Origin: Flavobacteriales bacterium
GTDB lineage: Bacteria > Bacteroidota > Bacteroidia > DT-38
Direction: 5' to 3'
Assembly: GCA_013214205.1 (NCBI GenBank)
Contig: JABSPQ010000340.1
Location: 1 to 64,000 of the forward strand
Length of the DNA: 64,000 nt
Shown: one piece after another, positions 36,977 through 48,100 of the stretch
How positions within the stretch are numbered: position 1 is the first letter of the stretch
Layout of the letters: every line of letters begins with the position of its first letter
The notes under the pieces: model-generated
What the model saw: the letters and a program-made list of their open reading frames with translations, nothing else
Database searches by the model: none
Told to the model about the DNA's origin: nothing
Position numbers and translations under genes: made by a program

Positions 36977-37530
36977 CAAACGAGGAAGGGAAAAGTGTAG
37001 ACAGTACAATTTGGAAAGCAGTTTTAGGGCTTTCTATTGTGGTTTTTTTAGTGGTAGTAGCACTTTATAATTTACCAGAAGCAGATTCAATACCACCTTT
37101 TGTAACCATGTTGCCTAAAATCAATGCATTCATCAATGGAACGTGTTCTATTCTTTTAATAACCTCTGTTTATTTTATTAAACAAGGTAAAGTGCCTATC
37201 CATAAGTTTTTGAACATCACTACCTTCTTGCTGTCATCGTTATTTTTAATCTCTTACATTACGTACCATGCTTTCGGTATTGAGACTAAATATCCAGCCG
37301 ATTCTCCTTTGAGAATGCTTTATTTTTTTATTCTGATAACCCACATTATACTAGCGGCAGGAGTGTTGCCATTAGTGCTTATGTCGTTTTACTTTGGTTT
37401 GTTAGGCAAGATAGAACAGCATCGGAAAATTGTAAGATTTAGTTTCCCTATTTGGCTATATGTTACGGTAACAGGTGTTATCGTGTATCTAATGATTTCT
37501 CCATATTACAATTTTGAGGCAATTCAATAA
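36973..37530 (+). CDS. DUF420 membrane protein (CtaM/YozB-like)
   Basis: 185 aa with about five hydrophobic helices (AVLGLSIVVFLVVVALYNL, SILLITSVYFI, FLLSSLFLISYITYHAFG, ILITHIILAAGVLPLVLMSF, IWLYVTVTGVIVYLM). Conserved His residues in YITYHAFG, THIILA and EQHRKI fit the DUF420 family, whose Staphylococcus member CtaM is needed for haem-copper oxidase function. The start is the ATG overlapping the SCO stop; a longer frame starting at 36940 lies inside that gene. The coupling with SCO supports oxidase assembly. Confidence 0.85.
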   Translation: MTNEEGKSVDSTIWKAVLGLSIVVFLVVVALYNLPEADSIPPFVTMLPKINAFINGTCSILLITSVYFIKQGKVPIHKFLNITTFLLSSLFLISYITYHAFGIETKYPADSPLRMLYFFILITHIILAAGVLPLVLMSFYFGLLGKIEQHRKIVRFSFPIWLYVTVTGVIVYLMISPYYNFEAIQ

Positions 37531-37538
37531 ATATTAGT

Positions 37539-38969
37539 GTGGTAAGAATAATTACAATATTTCAAATTATTTGTTTGCTGGTAATTGGGCAGCCTTCCTT
37601 TGCTCAATCGGCATGGACACTAGATTCCTGTATTAGTTACGCGCTAAAAAATAACATTCAAATTAAGCAAAGTGAACTAAGTATTAGAAATGCTGAGAAC
37701 ACCTTGCTTCAATCCAAAGCCAATTTACTCCCAAATCTCAATGGTGCTGCTTCCAACAGTTACAATATTGGTAAAAGAATAGATCCGTTTACCAACACTT
37801 TTGCATCAGAGTCAATTCGGTCTAATAACTTCTCTTTGAGTTCGGGCGTTAATTTGTTCGATGGCTTTGCCAATTACAATACAATTAAAAGAAGCAAACA
37901 CGACTTATTGTCGAGTGAGTACAACACCGAAGTAATTAAAAACGACATCTCGCTTAGGATTGCGGCTAATTTTCTTCAAATCGTTCTCAATATAGAGCTG
38001 GTTAAAGTTGCCGAAAACCAAGCCTTGCAAACGCAAAAGCAATTGGAACGAGTTTCTAAATTGGTAAAGGCAGGTGTCTCTACCGATTCGGAATTATTGA
38101 GTTTAGAATCTCAATTTGCACTAGAAGAATTGAGTATAATAAACGCTGCAAACAACTTAGATCTTTCTTATTTAGATCTCGCTCAGTTGTTAGACTTAAA
38201 CGGAACTGAAAAATTTGAGATCATCAAACCTATTATTCCAGAGGCGACAACGGATGTTTTGGCGTCTACACCCGAATTGATTTACACCAAGGCATTAGGG
38301 AGCTACCCTTCTATAAAAGCTTCGGAAGAAAGCTTGCTGAGCAACGAGCTGTCGTTAAAAATTGCCAAAGCTGGTTATATCCCTTCCATATCATTTAACG
38401 CATCGGTAGGGACAGGGTATTCGGGTGCAGATGTGGAATTAGTTGGTCTTGAAGAAGGAACCATCTCGGTAATTGGTGTTACCGAAACAACATTCGAAAA
38501 CGTTTACGAACTGTATGCTACTCCAATTGGAATCTATGAGGATAAATCGTTTGGTACGCAGTTTAAAGACAACGTTTATGAGTACATAGGGTTGTCTGTT
38601 TCCATTCCGATATTTAATAGGCTTATGGTGCGTACATCAGTTAAAAACGCCAGCCTTACATTACAGAATGCCCAATATGCTTTAGCATTAGAAAAAAACA
38701 ACTTAAGAAAAACGATTGCTTCTGCTTATGCTAATGCTCAAGCGGCTTTAAAGATGTACAACGCTTCGAAAAAAGCGCATGAATCCCTTTCAGAATCGTT
38801 TAAGAATATAACCAAAAAGTTTGATCAAAATGTAATTGAGTTTGTTGAGTACAGCAATGCCAAAACAAATTTGAACAAGACGGAATCGGATTTACTACAA
38901 GCCCGATACGATTATATTTTCAAGTTGAAAGTGTTGGATTTCTATCAAGGCCGACCTCTTAAATTTTAG
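37539..38969 (+). CDS. TolC-family outer-membrane efflux/secretion channel protein
   Basis: 476 aa, GTG start, signal peptide (IFQIICLLVIGQPSFAQ). After it comes WTLDSCISYALKNNIQIKQSELSIRNAENTLLQSKANLLP, the standard opening of TolC/OEP proteins, then two long helical hairpins with barrel strands (NLFDGFANYNTIKRSK; VSIPIFNRLMVRTSVKNASL). It would form a trimeric periplasm-spanning channel. No membrane-fusion protein or pump lies beside it, so its partner must be elsewhere. It is followed after one base by tsaB. Confidence 0.9.
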   Translation: MVRIITIFQIICLLVIGQPSFAQSAWTLDSCISYALKNNIQIKQSELSIRNAENTLLQSKANLLPNLNGAASNSYNIGKRIDPFTNTFASESIRSNNFSLSSGVNLFDGFANYNTIKRSKHDLLSSEYNTEVIKNDISLRIAANFLQIVLNIELVKVAENQALQTQKQLERVSKLVKAGVSTDSELLSLESQFALEELSIINAANNLDLSYLDLAQLLDLNGTEKFEIIKPIIPEATTDVLASTPELIYTKALGSYPSIKASEESLLSNELSLKIAKAGYIPSISFNASVGTGYSGADVELVGLEEGTISVIGVTETTFENVYELYATPIGIYEDKSFGTQFKDNVYEYIGLSVSIPIFNRLMVRTSVKNASLTLQNAQYALALEKNNLRKTIASAYANAQAALKMYNASKKAHESLSESFKNITKKFDQNVIEFVEYSNAKTNLNKTESDLLQARYDYIFKLKVLDFYQGRPLKF

Positions 38970-38970
38970 T

Positions 38971-39657
38971 TTGGCAATCATTTTAAATATCGAAACATCA
39001 ACGGAGATGTGCTCTGTGAGTATCTCGATAGATGGAGAGGTGGTGAAGTTTAAAGAACTAAACGATGGCTATTCCCACGCTGAAAATCTGAATTTATTCA
39101 TTCAAGAAATTTGTGAAAAGGCCAACTTAACCCTTGCCGAACTAGATGCCGTTGCAATAAGCAAAGGTCCTGGATCGTACACAGGTTTAAGAATAGGGGT
39201 GAGCACAGTAAAGGGGATTTGTTTCGCGCTAGATCTTCCGTTGATATCTATTAGTACTTTAGAAGCTATGGCTAGCGACGCTATTGAAATGAAACTGTGT
39301 AACGATAACGATTTCCTTTGCCCAATGTTAGATGCGCGCCGTATGGAGGTGTACGCAGCTATTTACGATCAAAATTTGAATGTAATAAAAGAGATTTCGG
39401 CCGATATAATTGACGACGAATCATATCAAAATGTATTGGAAAAAAACAAAGTTGTTTTCTTTGGTCCGGGTGCGGCTAAATGCGAATCGACTTTGTCGGC
39501 CAATAGTAATGCGCTTTTTACTGAGAATATTTTTCCTTCATCACGCTCAATGGCAAAATTATCTGACGAAAAATTCAAACAAGGTGATTTTGAAGATGTG
39601 GCCTACTTCGAGCCTTTCTATTTAAAAGATTTTGTAGCTACCGTTTCTAAGAAGTAG
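38971..39657 (+). CDS. tsaB: tRNA threonylcarbamoyladenosine synthesis protein TsaB
   Basis: TsaB, an inactive ASKHA-fold partner of TsaD, is needed for the t6A37 modification of ANN-decoding tRNAs. 228 aa, TTG start. Signatures: AIILNIETSTEMCSVSIS at the N-terminus and AISKGPGSYTGLRIGVSTVKGICFALDLPL (about 62-91). One base separates it from the TolC-like gene. tsaD, tsaC and tsaE are not in the window. Confidence 0.94.
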   Translation: MAIILNIETSTEMCSVSISIDGEVVKFKELNDGYSHAENLNLFIQEICEKANLTLAELDAVAISKGPGSYTGLRIGVSTVKGICFALDLPLISISTLEAMASDAIEMKLCNDNDFLCPMLDARRMEVYAAIYDQNLNVIKEISADIIDDESYQNVLEKNKVVFFGPGAAKCESTLSANSNALFTENIFPSSRSMAKLSDEKFKQGDFEDVAYFEPFYLKDFVATVSKK

Positions 39658-39793
39658 CATGTCGAAATAGATAGATTCTGAATTTATCGAGTTATTGACG
39701 TGAATTATCATACGGTTTGCATCGAAAGCTATCAATATGATAAAATGAAAAATCCTGTGGTAAGCTCAATACCTACCTGCTAATAAAATATTT

Positions 39794-40000
39794 GTGGTTT
39801 TTTTGTTGACAAATGAAGACCGTTGCAAAAGCCTAACAAATGAATTGTATAGCCTAACAGGCGAAAAAGTGCGGGAAGATTTTAATTTAACCGATTCTAA
39901 ATTGGTGATTGATAGAAGGAACTTGGTATCAGGAATCTGCTTTTACCAAATAAAAGTGGGCAATAAAATAATCAAGTCGGGAAAGCTGGTGATAGATTAG
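39794..40000 (+). pseudogene. Orphan T9SS type A C-terminal sorting domain (gene remnant)
   Basis: The last 50 or so residues read LYSLTGEKVREDFNLT...LVIDRRNLVSGICFYQI...IIKSGKLVID, which fits the type A Por-secretion C-terminal domain (pattern 'LYDLTGKKV...FxIxRxNLxSGxYFxxI...xxGKLxV'). There is no signal peptide and no cargo in front; the 136 bp back to tsaB hold no matching frame. It is probably the tail of a deleted T9SS substrate gene, unlikely to be expressed. Homology seems to begin near 39840. Confidence 0.65.
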
Positions 40001-40006
40001 CCTTTG

Positions 40007-40984
40007 TTATCTGTAAATTTTTGTGGCAATCGTATCTGAAAAGTCGTAAGGTTTTTCCTCTTCTATAAAAGGAAAAAACAAGTTGTTTTGGTGGTATTTA
40101 AACTCATAACGAGTAATATAAATAATGTCTTTTTCGTCGTCTTTGTATACCCTAGAGCTTAGCTGGTGAGTGTTTTCACTAAAAACGAAATTCTGAAATT
40201 CTCCGTCGTTATCCGAATAAATTTCCTCCGATAGGTTGTTGTTATCATCGTATTTTAATTCAAGTTTTTTGGTTTCCTTGTGCAGTTTAACAACCTTGCT
40301 CACTAATAAACCTTGATCGTTGTACTTGTATTTGGTAGAGGAAACCATACCGCCAATAGTTCTTCGTTTGATTTCTCGCGTGATGTTTCCTTGCTCGTTA
40401 TAGATATAAAACACGGTCATGTACACACGACGTACATCGTTAATAAATTCCTTTTTGTAAATCCTATTATCGTCGTGGTAATAGAATTTATAAGCACTAA
40501 CACTAATCTCTTCCGTTTTTGTTGTAGCCAAGGAATATGGGTCGTTATAAGGTCTTTCTTTTAAGTAAGTTCGTTTAATTAAATTTCCATTTTTGTCGTT
40601 TTTGTAATTGTAAATCAACTTTATATTAAAGATTTCCGTTTGCTCTGTTACTAATTGATTGTTCTTGTAAATATAATTAATCGTAACAGTGTCAATTCTT
40701 TGAAATCTGTTCATGTAGGTTGTTATCTTCGAGAGTTTGTCGCCATTTACATTAAATGTATACGTTCTTGTTACCCCTTTAAAAATCATTGGTTTCCCGG
40801 GTGCTTTTTCAAAAACTTCACATTTAATCTCTTGTATTCTGTGCCTAGCAATGGCCTCATTATCAAACACCAAATTGTTTTTGTGAAAAGAGGAGTTCTC
40901 TGCATCAAGTAATTGAGCATGAGTTGGCATAGAAAATAGAATGCCTAGAGCTATAAAAGCGGATATGTTCAGAATTAATTTCAT
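40007..40984 (-). CDS. Secreted protein with YD-repeat-like tyrosine-rich repeats, function unknown
   Basis: 325 aa with a signal peptide (LILNISAFIALGILFSMPTHAQ). From about residue 95 a loose repeat of about 20-25 residues recurs: YIYKNNQLVTE, YNYKNDKNGNLIKR, FYYHDDNRIYKK, FYIYNEQGNITRE, YKYNDQGLLVSK, LKYDDNNNLSEE, FKYHQNNLF. This resembles the YxYDxxGxL pattern of RHS/YD-like beta repeats found in many Bacteroidota secreted proteins. The start overlaps the preceding gene's stop (TAATG), so it is translated with the YyaL-like protein. I do not recognise a function. Confidence 0.75.
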   Translation of the reverse strand: MKLILNISAFIALGILFSMPTHAQLLDAENSSFHKNNLVFDNEAIARHRIQEIKCEVFEKAPGKPMIFKGVTRTYTFNVNGDKLSKITTYMNRFQRIDTVTINYIYKNNQLVTEQTEIFNIKLIYNYKNDKNGNLIKRTYLKERPYNDPYSLATTKTEEISVSAYKFYYHDDNRIYKKEFINDVRRVYMTVFYIYNEQGNITREIKRRTIGGMVSSTKYKYNDQGLLVSKVVKLHKETKKLELKYDDNNNLSEEIYSDNDGEFQNFVFSENTHQLSSRVYKDDEKDIIYITRYEFKYHQNNLFFPFIEEEKPYDFSDTIATKIYR

Positions 40985-43092
40985 TATTTCATCAAGCTAA
41001 ATGCCTTATTAACTTCTTCTGTAGGCATTTTACAGGTTTTGTTTAGGCACACATAAATCATGGTGCTTCCTTTTTGATATTTGTTTACCAACAGCGGTAA
41101 ATTACTTTCTCTCTTCGATCCCATCAATATTTTATTTGGAATGTATTGCTGATTGATTTCCTTTCGTTTATCGTTGAAATCGTTGCCTACAATGGTAATT
41201 TCGTAAAACGGTAGAATTCTGTTAATCATCAATATTCCCCAATTAGAATAACCAGAAACATATCTCGGCATGTCTTTTTTAATATTGTTAAGCATCTGAG
41301 TGCTTTTATCTAAGTAGTCGTTTTTATCGAGTAGTAAGCCTAATAAATAAAGCGACTTAGCCATGCTAGAGCAGGAAGCAGGAATAACATTATCATTTAC
41401 TTCCATCTTTCTTGCAATTAACTTCTTGTCCAAATCGGATGTAAAGAAGAACATGCCACTGTTGCTGTCGAAGAAATGAGTTACTGCGTGATCCATTAAT
41501 AGTTGAGCGTGTTCCAACCATTTTTCATCAAAAGTGGCTTCGTATAAAGCAATAAACGCCTCAATTGTAAACGAATAATCTTCTAAATAGCCATTAATTG
41601 TAGACCTGCCAGCCTTAAAGCTATGGTTGATGGAGCCATTTTTCTGAATCTGATTTTTGATGATGTAGTCGGCATTTTTAATGGCAGCTTCTAAATAATC
41701 TTCATCGCCCAATGCTGTATAAGCATCTACATAACCTCTAAGCATAAGAGAATTCCATGATGTTAAACATTTATCGTCTAAGCCTGGGTGAATTCTTTTC
41801 TCTCTTATTTCCAGTAATTCATCGTTCTTTTTCCTGATGAAAGATTGGAGTTCTTCTAATTCAATTTTTTCCTTTTTTGCAAATTCTTCGTCAATAACAT
41901 CGCGCAATAAAATGTTGTTGCCATGCTCCCAAAGTGCTTTGCCTTGTATGTTGTAATACTTCGCAAACAAATTGTAATCATCTCCTAAAATGGACTTCAG
42001 TTCATCTTTTTTCCACACGTAATACTTGCCCTCTTCGCCTTCGCTATCTGCATCAAGAGCCGAATAAAAAGCCCCTTCAGGAGAAGTCATCTCTCTTTCA
42101 ATAAACTCTAGCGTACCTGTAATTACCTCTTTGTAAAGAGGATTCTTAGTAAGCACATACGCTTCACTGTATAGTGAAACCAACTGAGCATTGTCGTAAA
42201 GCATTTTTTCGAAGTGAGGTGCTTTCCATATTATATCTGTCGAATAGCGTGCAAAACCGCCACCAACCTGATCGTAAATACCACCCAAAGCCATTTTGGT
42301 AAGCGATAGGTTTACATGTTTTAAAATAGATTCGTCTTTTGTTAAATGGTAATACCTTAACAGGAATTGATAGTTGTTTGGCATCGGAAACTTAGGTGCG
42401 CGATTGTTGCCGCCTTCTACAAGGTCGAATTGTTGTGCCCATCCATTTACAGCTGTTTCAAGGTATTGTTTTTCGAAAATGGGTTCCGATTGGTCGATTG
42501 TAATCAGCTCCGATTGGTTGATTCCATTGGTTAATTTATTGGCGTATTCAACAACCTCATCGTGCCTATTTACATACGCGCTCGATACATCTTTTAGGGC
42601 TTTTAGCCATTGATCTTTTCGGAAATAAGTACCACAGAAAAAAGGTTTTCCGTTGGGTAAAGCAATACAGTTTAACGGCCAACCGCCACTTTGTTTAACC
42701 AATTGAATGGCGTTCATGTATATCTGGTCTATATCAGGGCGCTCTTCCCGATCTATTTTAATCGGAATAAAATTTTCGTTCATCATCTTAGCCACCTCAG
42801 GATCTTCAAAAGATTCGTGCTCCATTACATGGCACCAATGGCAAGCAGAGTAGCCTATGCTTATAATAATCGGCTTGTTTTCATCTACGGCTCGTTGCAA
42901 CGTTTCGTCGTTCCAAGCATTCCAATTTACTGGATTGTGGGCATGTTGAAGCAAGTACGGGCTTGTTTCATCGATCAAGTTATTGGTGTACTGATGTGTT
43001 TTATCCTCCAATGTATGATTGGTTACTTCCTGGGTACTACAAGAATTAATAATAAAAAATGAGGCTATAATGAAGCCTACGAATGCTTTCAT
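40984..43092 (-). CDS. YyaL/DUF255 thioredoxin-domain lipoprotein (SPATA20-like)
   Basis: 702 aa. A thioredoxin-like DUF255 domain comes first (about 35-200: [38 protein letters not shown] with [20 protein letters not shown]), then an (alpha/alpha)6 N-acylglucosamine-epimerase-like domain (about 220-600: [41 protein letters not shown]). Its N-terminus has a lipobox (IINSC), so it is probably membrane-anchored, unlike many cytoplasmic homologs. The family's biochemical role is poorly defined. A perfect -7 motif lies 17 bp before the start. Confidence 0.88.
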   Translation of the reverse strand: MKAFVGFIIASFFIINSCSTQEVTNHTLEDKTHQYTNNLIDETSPYLLQHAHNPVNWNAWNDETLQRAVDENKPIIISIGYSACHWCHVMEHESFEDPEVAKMMNENFIPIKIDREERPDIDQIYMNAIQLVKQSGGWPLNCIALPNGKPFFCGTYFRKDQWLKALKDVSSAYVNRHDEVVEYANKLTNGINQSELITIDQSEPIFEKQYLETAVNGWAQQFDLVEGGNNRAPKFPMPNNYQFLLRYYHLTKDESILKHVNLSLTKMALGGIYDQVGGGFARYSTDIIWKAPHFEKMLYDNAQLVSLYSEAYVLTKNPLYKEVITGTLEFIEREMTSPEGAFYSALDADSEGEEGKYYVWKKDELKSILGDDYNLFAKYYNIQGKALWEHGNNILLRDVIDEEFAKKEKIELEELQSFIRKKNDELLEIREKRIHPGLDDKCLTSWNSLMLRGYVDAYTALGDEDYLEAAIKNADYIIKNQIQKNGSINHSFKAGRSTINGYLEDYSFTIEAFIALYEATFDEKWLEHAQLLMDHAVTHFFDSNSGMFFFTSDLDKKLIARKMEVNDNVIPASCSSMAKSLYLLGLLLDKNDYLDKSTQMLNNIKKDMPRYVSGYSNWGILMINRILPFYEITIVGNDFNDKRKEINQQYIPNKILMGSKRESNLPLLVNKYQKGSTMIYVCLNKTCKMPTEEVNKAFSLMK

Positions 43093-43108
43093 AACAATGT
43101 TAAGTCAA

Positions 43109-43116
43109 CAAAGTTA
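43109..43116 (-). promoter_or_regulatory. Candidate -7 element for the YyaL-like gene
   Basis: On the minus strand this reads TAACTTTG (TANNTTTG), 16 bp upstream of the ATG. No TTG is seen at -33. It would give a very short 5' leader. Confidence 0.35.
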
Positions 43117-43181
43117 ATCGATTTAAAGCGTTGCCTGTAGGGCGCCATGAAAAGATATTGACGAACGAACGTTAATAAACG

Positions 43182-43649
43182 CTACATGGCATGAGAAAAC
43201 TCGATGGGGAATTTCTTTGTAATGCCCATGGTTCTCACCTTTACTTCTCCCTTAAAAGTAAATTCTTTTTTGCCACCAAACATGTTCATCGCAGCGGCAA
43301 ATGCCCCAGCAATGCCATTAAATTTAGCAGTGATTTTAAAGGTATGGAGGTCTTCAGATTTTTTTGGAATCACTATATTATTAGTTACTTCGGCGGTTCC
43401 TATTTTAGAATTGCCGCTTATAACATCCATTTTACAGCTGGTAATTGTAAACTTTATATTGTTTTCATTTTTTATTCTTACACCAACATCAATGCTCCCA
43501 CCGGAAGCACTCATGTTGTTAATCTGAAAAGATTCTACGCCCACAACTTCGGGTGGGATAATTTCATTGCAGGCTACAACGCCTAGTGAAGCAATAACGA
43601 CAAGCGTTATAAAAGTTGTAATTTGGAATTTTGTCAATTTAAATTTCAA
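43182..43649 (-). CDS. LEA_2-like lipoprotein
   Basis: 155 aa with an N-terminal membrane signal and a lipobox-like VVAC (C27). The rest (VVGVESFQINNMSASGGSIDVGVRIKNEN...TSCKMDVISGNSKIGTAEV...) fits the Late Embryogenesis Abundant group 2 beta-sandwich family, common as small lipoproteins in Bacteroidota and without a firm function. It starts 8 bp after the M20 dipeptidase stop and is probably co-transcribed with it. Confidence 0.7.
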   Translation of the reverse strand: MKFKLTKFQITTFITLVVIASLGVVACNEIIPPEVVGVESFQINNMSASGGSIDVGVRIKNENNIKFTITSCKMDVISGNSKIGTAEVTNNIVIPKKSEDLHTFKITAKFNGIAGAFAAAMNMFGGKKEFTFKGEVKVRTMGITKKFPIEFSHAM

Positions 43650-43657
43650 TTTTCGAG

Positions 43658-45031
43658 CTATTGTTTCAACTCTCTGTAATACTTATAAAATAAAGGAATT
43701 GTTTCTATTCCTTTATAAAAATTAAATAGTCCGTAGTGCTCGTTAGGCGAATGTATAGCATCAGAATTCAGGCCAAACCCATACAGTACCGTTTTTAAAC
43801 CTAAAACGCTATCAAACAAAGCCACAATTGGAATGCTGGCACCTTCTCTTGTACAAATTGGTTTAACACCAAAAGATTCTTCCATTGCCTTGTTTGCTGC
43901 TTCTATCTCAACAGAATCTGTAGGACATATAGCAGGTTCGCCTCCATGGAAATCGGTAACTTTTACCTTAACAGATGCCGGAGCAATGTTTTTAATGTGA
44001 TCGGTAAAAAGTTGTGCAATCTTTTTCGAATCTTGGTTTGCTACCAAACGCATAGAAATTTTAGCGGTTGCTTTAGACGCAATTACAGTTTTTGCTCCTT
44101 CGCCCATGTAGCCACCCCAAATCCCGTTTACATCCAAGCATGGTCTTATGGTGTTTCTTTCTATGGTTGTATAGCCTGCTTCACCTTTCAAAGCATCAAC
44201 ATTTAATCCTTTTTTATATTTCTCTTCATCATAAGGAATTTTCAACATCTCAGCCCGTTCTTCGTCACTTGTAGTTTGCACATCGTCGTAAAACCCAGGA
44301 ATGGTAATTGTTCCATTCTCGTCTTTCAAAGAAGCGATCATTTCACAAAGGATATCGATAGGGTTGCCTACTGTACCACCATAAACACCTGAATGTAAAT
44401 CTACATTGGGGCCTGTTAATTCAACTTCTAAATAGCTAATTCCTCTTAAAGCCACCGTAATAGAAGGTACATCGTTGGCCAACATAGACGTATCGGAGAT
44501 GATTACCATATCCGCCTTAAGTTTTTCTTTTTCCTTAGTAATGAAATTTTCTAAATTTTCACTTCCAGATTCTTCTTCTCCTTCAATTAAAAATTTGAGG
44601 TTGCAATTAAGCGTATCTGTTGCAATCATGGCTTCTAGCGCCTTAATATGCATAAACATTTGCCCTTTATCATCGCAAGTACCACGACCATAAATTTTGC
44701 CATCTTTAACAACGGGCTCAAAAGGAGGGGAGTCCCAAAGGTCTAAAGGTTCTGCTGGTTGCACATCATAATGGCCGTAAACCAACACCGTAGGAAGCGA
44801 TTGGTCGAATATTTTGTCGCCATACACAATCGGATGACCATCCGTTTCGCATAATTCAACATTATCGGCACCAGCTTGCTTTAAATTTTCGAGCACCAAT
44901 TTGGCTGCTTTTCGCACATCTCCAGCATATTGAGGGTCTGTACTTATAGATGGGATTTTTAAAATCTCTATTAACTCCTCAACAAAACGGTCCTTATTTT
45001 GATCTATGTATTTAAGAATTAGGTCTTTCAT
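43658..45031 (-). CDS. M20-family dipeptidase (carboxypeptidase-like)
   Basis: 457 aa, a di-zinc peptidase of the M20A/C type. Metal and catalytic motifs: VLVYGHYDVQPAEPLDLW (His and Asp ligands), YGRGTCDDKGQM (bridging Asp), LIEGEEESGSEN (catalytic Glu pair), VIISDTSML (Asp), and a C-terminal HSPNEHY His ligand. A dimerisation/lid domain lies at about 200-340. It has no signal peptide and so probably works in the cytoplasm on dipeptides. Divergent from the PKD/T9SS gene. Confidence 0.9.
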   Translation of the reverse strand: MKDLILKYIDQNKDRFVEELIEILKIPSISTDPQYAGDVRKAAKLVLENLKQAGADNVELCETDGHPIVYGDKIFDQSLPTVLVYGHYDVQPAEPLDLWDSPPFEPVVKDGKIYGRGTCDDKGQMFMHIKALEAMIATDTLNCNLKFLIEGEEESGSENLENFITKEKEKLKADMVIISDTSMLANDVPSITVALRGISYLEVELTGPNVDLHSGVYGGTVGNPIDILCEMIASLKDENGTITIPGFYDDVQTTSDEERAEMLKIPYDEEKYKKGLNVDALKGEAGYTTIERNTIRPCLDVNGIWGGYMGEGAKTVIASKATAKISMRLVANQDSKKIAQLFTDHIKNIAPASVKVKVTDFHGGEPAICPTDSVEIEAANKAMEESFGVKPICTREGASIPIVALFDSVLGLKTVLYGFGLNSDAIHSPNEHYGLFNFYKGIETIPLFYKYYRELKQ

Positions 45032-45054
45032 ATTATTTTTTTGTAATTTCTTTA

Positions 45055-45081
45055 TTGCTTTACATCAATTCGTTACCTTTA
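45055..45081 (+). promoter_or_regulatory. Possible promoter of the PKD/T9SS protein gene
   Basis: TTG (45055-45057), 16 bp, then TACCTTTA (45074-45081), one mismatch from TANNTTTG. It lies 64 bp before the GTG start. Weak call. Confidence 0.3.
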
Positions 45082-45145
45082 TATAGTAAACTAAAGTGAG
45101 CAATTCGAGACAACCATTCGACGTTTTATACGTCTTATACAGTGA

Positions 45146-48100
45146 GTGAATAAAAGTATTGATATTTTGATCAAGAAATTAGTGTTATGTATGTTTTTTG
45201 GAGTGCTAGTAATGGTGGCTTCAAAAACTCGTGCGACCCACATTATTGGCGGGGAGTTAACTTACACTTGCGGTGGCGATAACATGTATACCGTAAATCT
45301 TGTTATATACAGAAATTGCGCTCCTGACAATGCTGAATTTGACGATCCTGGATATTTTTTCGTTTATGATTTACAGGATAATTACATTGCAAAAATCACA
45401 TCTTACCCCGTTAGTATTGTAAATGTAGATCACTACGTAAACAATCCGTGTTTAGATTTTCCAACAGACCTTTGTGTTGAAAGGGCTATCTATACAGAAC
45501 AAATTAGGCTTACTCCTAATAGGGGCACTTTCCAAATTGTTTATCAGAGATGTTGCAGAACAACGGAAATTACAAATGTTGTGGACCCTGGAGATATTGG
45601 CTCTACTTACATAATTAATATACCTACAGATGGGGAAAAAGCGTGTAATAATAGTTCTGTTTTTAATAATTACCCACCTGTAGCTGTTTGCCTTAACGAC
45701 TTTTTAACTTTCGACCATTCTGCAAGGGATCCTGATGGTGATTCGTTGGTCTATGAAATTTGTCATCCCAATACTTTTGTATATCTAGACGAGTGCTATC
45801 AACCCGGACATTTAATTGGTTGTGATTATGCGGAAATGCCACCGGGATTAATTGAATATACGGCTGGCTACAGTTATCAAAAACCTTTGGATGCCGACCC
45901 TGCATTTGTTATCGATCCTGTAACCGGAATATTAACTGGTACTCCAACTCAGATGGGGATTTTTGTGGTAGGTATTTGTGTAAGCGAATACCGGAACGGA
46001 ATTTTAACAGGCGTTAATAAACGAGATTTTCAGTTCAACGTAGTTTATTGCGATGTGGCAACCACTTCTTCTATTCCCGAGGGCGATCACAGTTGTGATG
46101 GGCTTACTGTGGAATTTGCAAACTCTAGCAACAATGCTACTTTTTATTCATGGGATTTTGGTGTTGCTGGCATATCAAGCGACATCTCTGATGAGTATGA
46201 ACCAACTTATACGTTTCCTGATACAGGATCGTATTTGGTTACTTTAATTACTAATCCTGGGTATGGTTGTGCAGATACGGCGTTTGCGTTAATTGAACTG
46301 GAAGATGTATTGGACTTAGGAATGGTGTTTGAGGATGGTTGTGAAAATACTGATATTGAGTTTTTCGATGTTTCTACGACCATTTTTGGTAGTATTTCTA
46401 AAAGGCTTTGGGAATTCGTAGGTGTGGACAAAACAGCAGAACAAAACCCTGCTCAAAAATTTGATGAGGCCGGAACGTATGAGATTAAATTAACTGTTAC
46501 AATGGATATTGGCTGCGAAAGTACCATGTACGAAACAATAGAAATATTTCCTGCTCCAGCTCCTTCTGCACTTCATACAAAAAGCTGTTTCGGCGATTTA
46601 ACTTATTTTACCAATACATCTACCATAAACTCAGGAACAATAGATAGCTACGTTTGGCAATTTGGCGATGGTGATTTGGATACGGCTAAAACGCCCAGCC
46701 ACACTTATAAAGAGGACGGAATATTTACATTGTGGTTGGTTGCAACGTCAGATCATGAATGTGCTGGCTACAGGGATTATGAAATTGAGATTTTTCCAGC
46801 AGGGATCTCTACTGCAGGGGAAGACATCTTCTTTTGTTCGGCATCAACAAATACAATTGGTGCTGAAAAATTGGAAGACGTTTGGTATTACTGGAGTCCG
46901 AGTATAGGGATGGAACATTCTAATATTGCGAACCCTACAATTAGTTTAGAAAATAAGACGGTGGATATAGAATACTATGAGTACGTTTTGCATACAACGG
47001 ATTTAAATGGATGTAAGGCGAAAGATACAGTATTGGTAACCGTTACGCCGAAAGAGTACATTGAAGTTAGTCATACGCCAGGGTATTGCTTGATGGACAA
47101 CAGTTTCTCGTTCGAATTTGTAGATGGACCCTTAAGCTCCGATTTTGGTTTCGAATACTCTTATGACTGGGATTTTGGCCCTAATGCTCTTCCCGACACA
47201 TCTACACAGGAAGCACCCGTTGATATTGCTTTTAATGGCTTAGGAGATTTTAACGTTGTTTTAACATTAACTAACGAAACTACTGGTTGCACATCAGAAG
47301 GTGTGGATGTTGCACATGTTTATCCATATTCGCGTGCAGATTATGAAATGGATGTAACCAATGGGTGTGTAGAGTTTCATGCTAAATTCAAAACTACTTC
47401 CATAGGTGGTACCGATTTACAGTATTATTGGAAATTTGGTGATGGGTCGCACTTAGATGGTAGAGGCTATGGACCAGACGATAATGTTGAAGGGCTGCCA
47501 GGAGTAACTTATGGAACATACGAAAACCCGATTCATGTGTATAAAGAGGCGGGAGATTATGATGTTTTCTTAAAAGTAGAGGCCGATTCGGGTTGCATTA
47601 GCCAAGATACTGTGCTTATTGAAGGAATTTGCCATGTAGACCCCCGACCTACTATGATGATGATTTCTAAAGACGACATAATAACTACCCTTAATTCCAC
47701 AAACGAATTTATTGATCTATCTATTAACAATGATTCTTGTTGGGTTTACTTTGGAGATGGTGAGTCGGCAGGTGTATGCAATGTTTTTCATACTTATCTA
47801 GAACATGGCACCTACGAGGTAATCCAGGTTGGAAACAATGAATATGGCTGCTTAGATACCTTTTTGTTGGATGTAATTGTGGAAGACGCTTTTATATATT
47901 ACGTTCCCAATGCTTTTACTCCTAACAACGATGGAATAAACGATGTATTTATTGGTAAGGGGTCGGGCGTTTATTCGTTTAAGATGCTAATTTTTGATCG
48001 CTGGGGTAATTTAATCTTCGAATCGAACGACGAAAACGAAGGTTGGGACGGCAGAGGAGCAAAAAAGGGTAAAACGGTGCAACAAGATGTTTATGTTTAT

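Noticed and set aside
43191-43586. 131-residue plus-strand frame opposite the LEA_2-like lipoprotein
   Set aside because: No signal, no recognisable domain; the minus-strand frame has a lipobox and family features.
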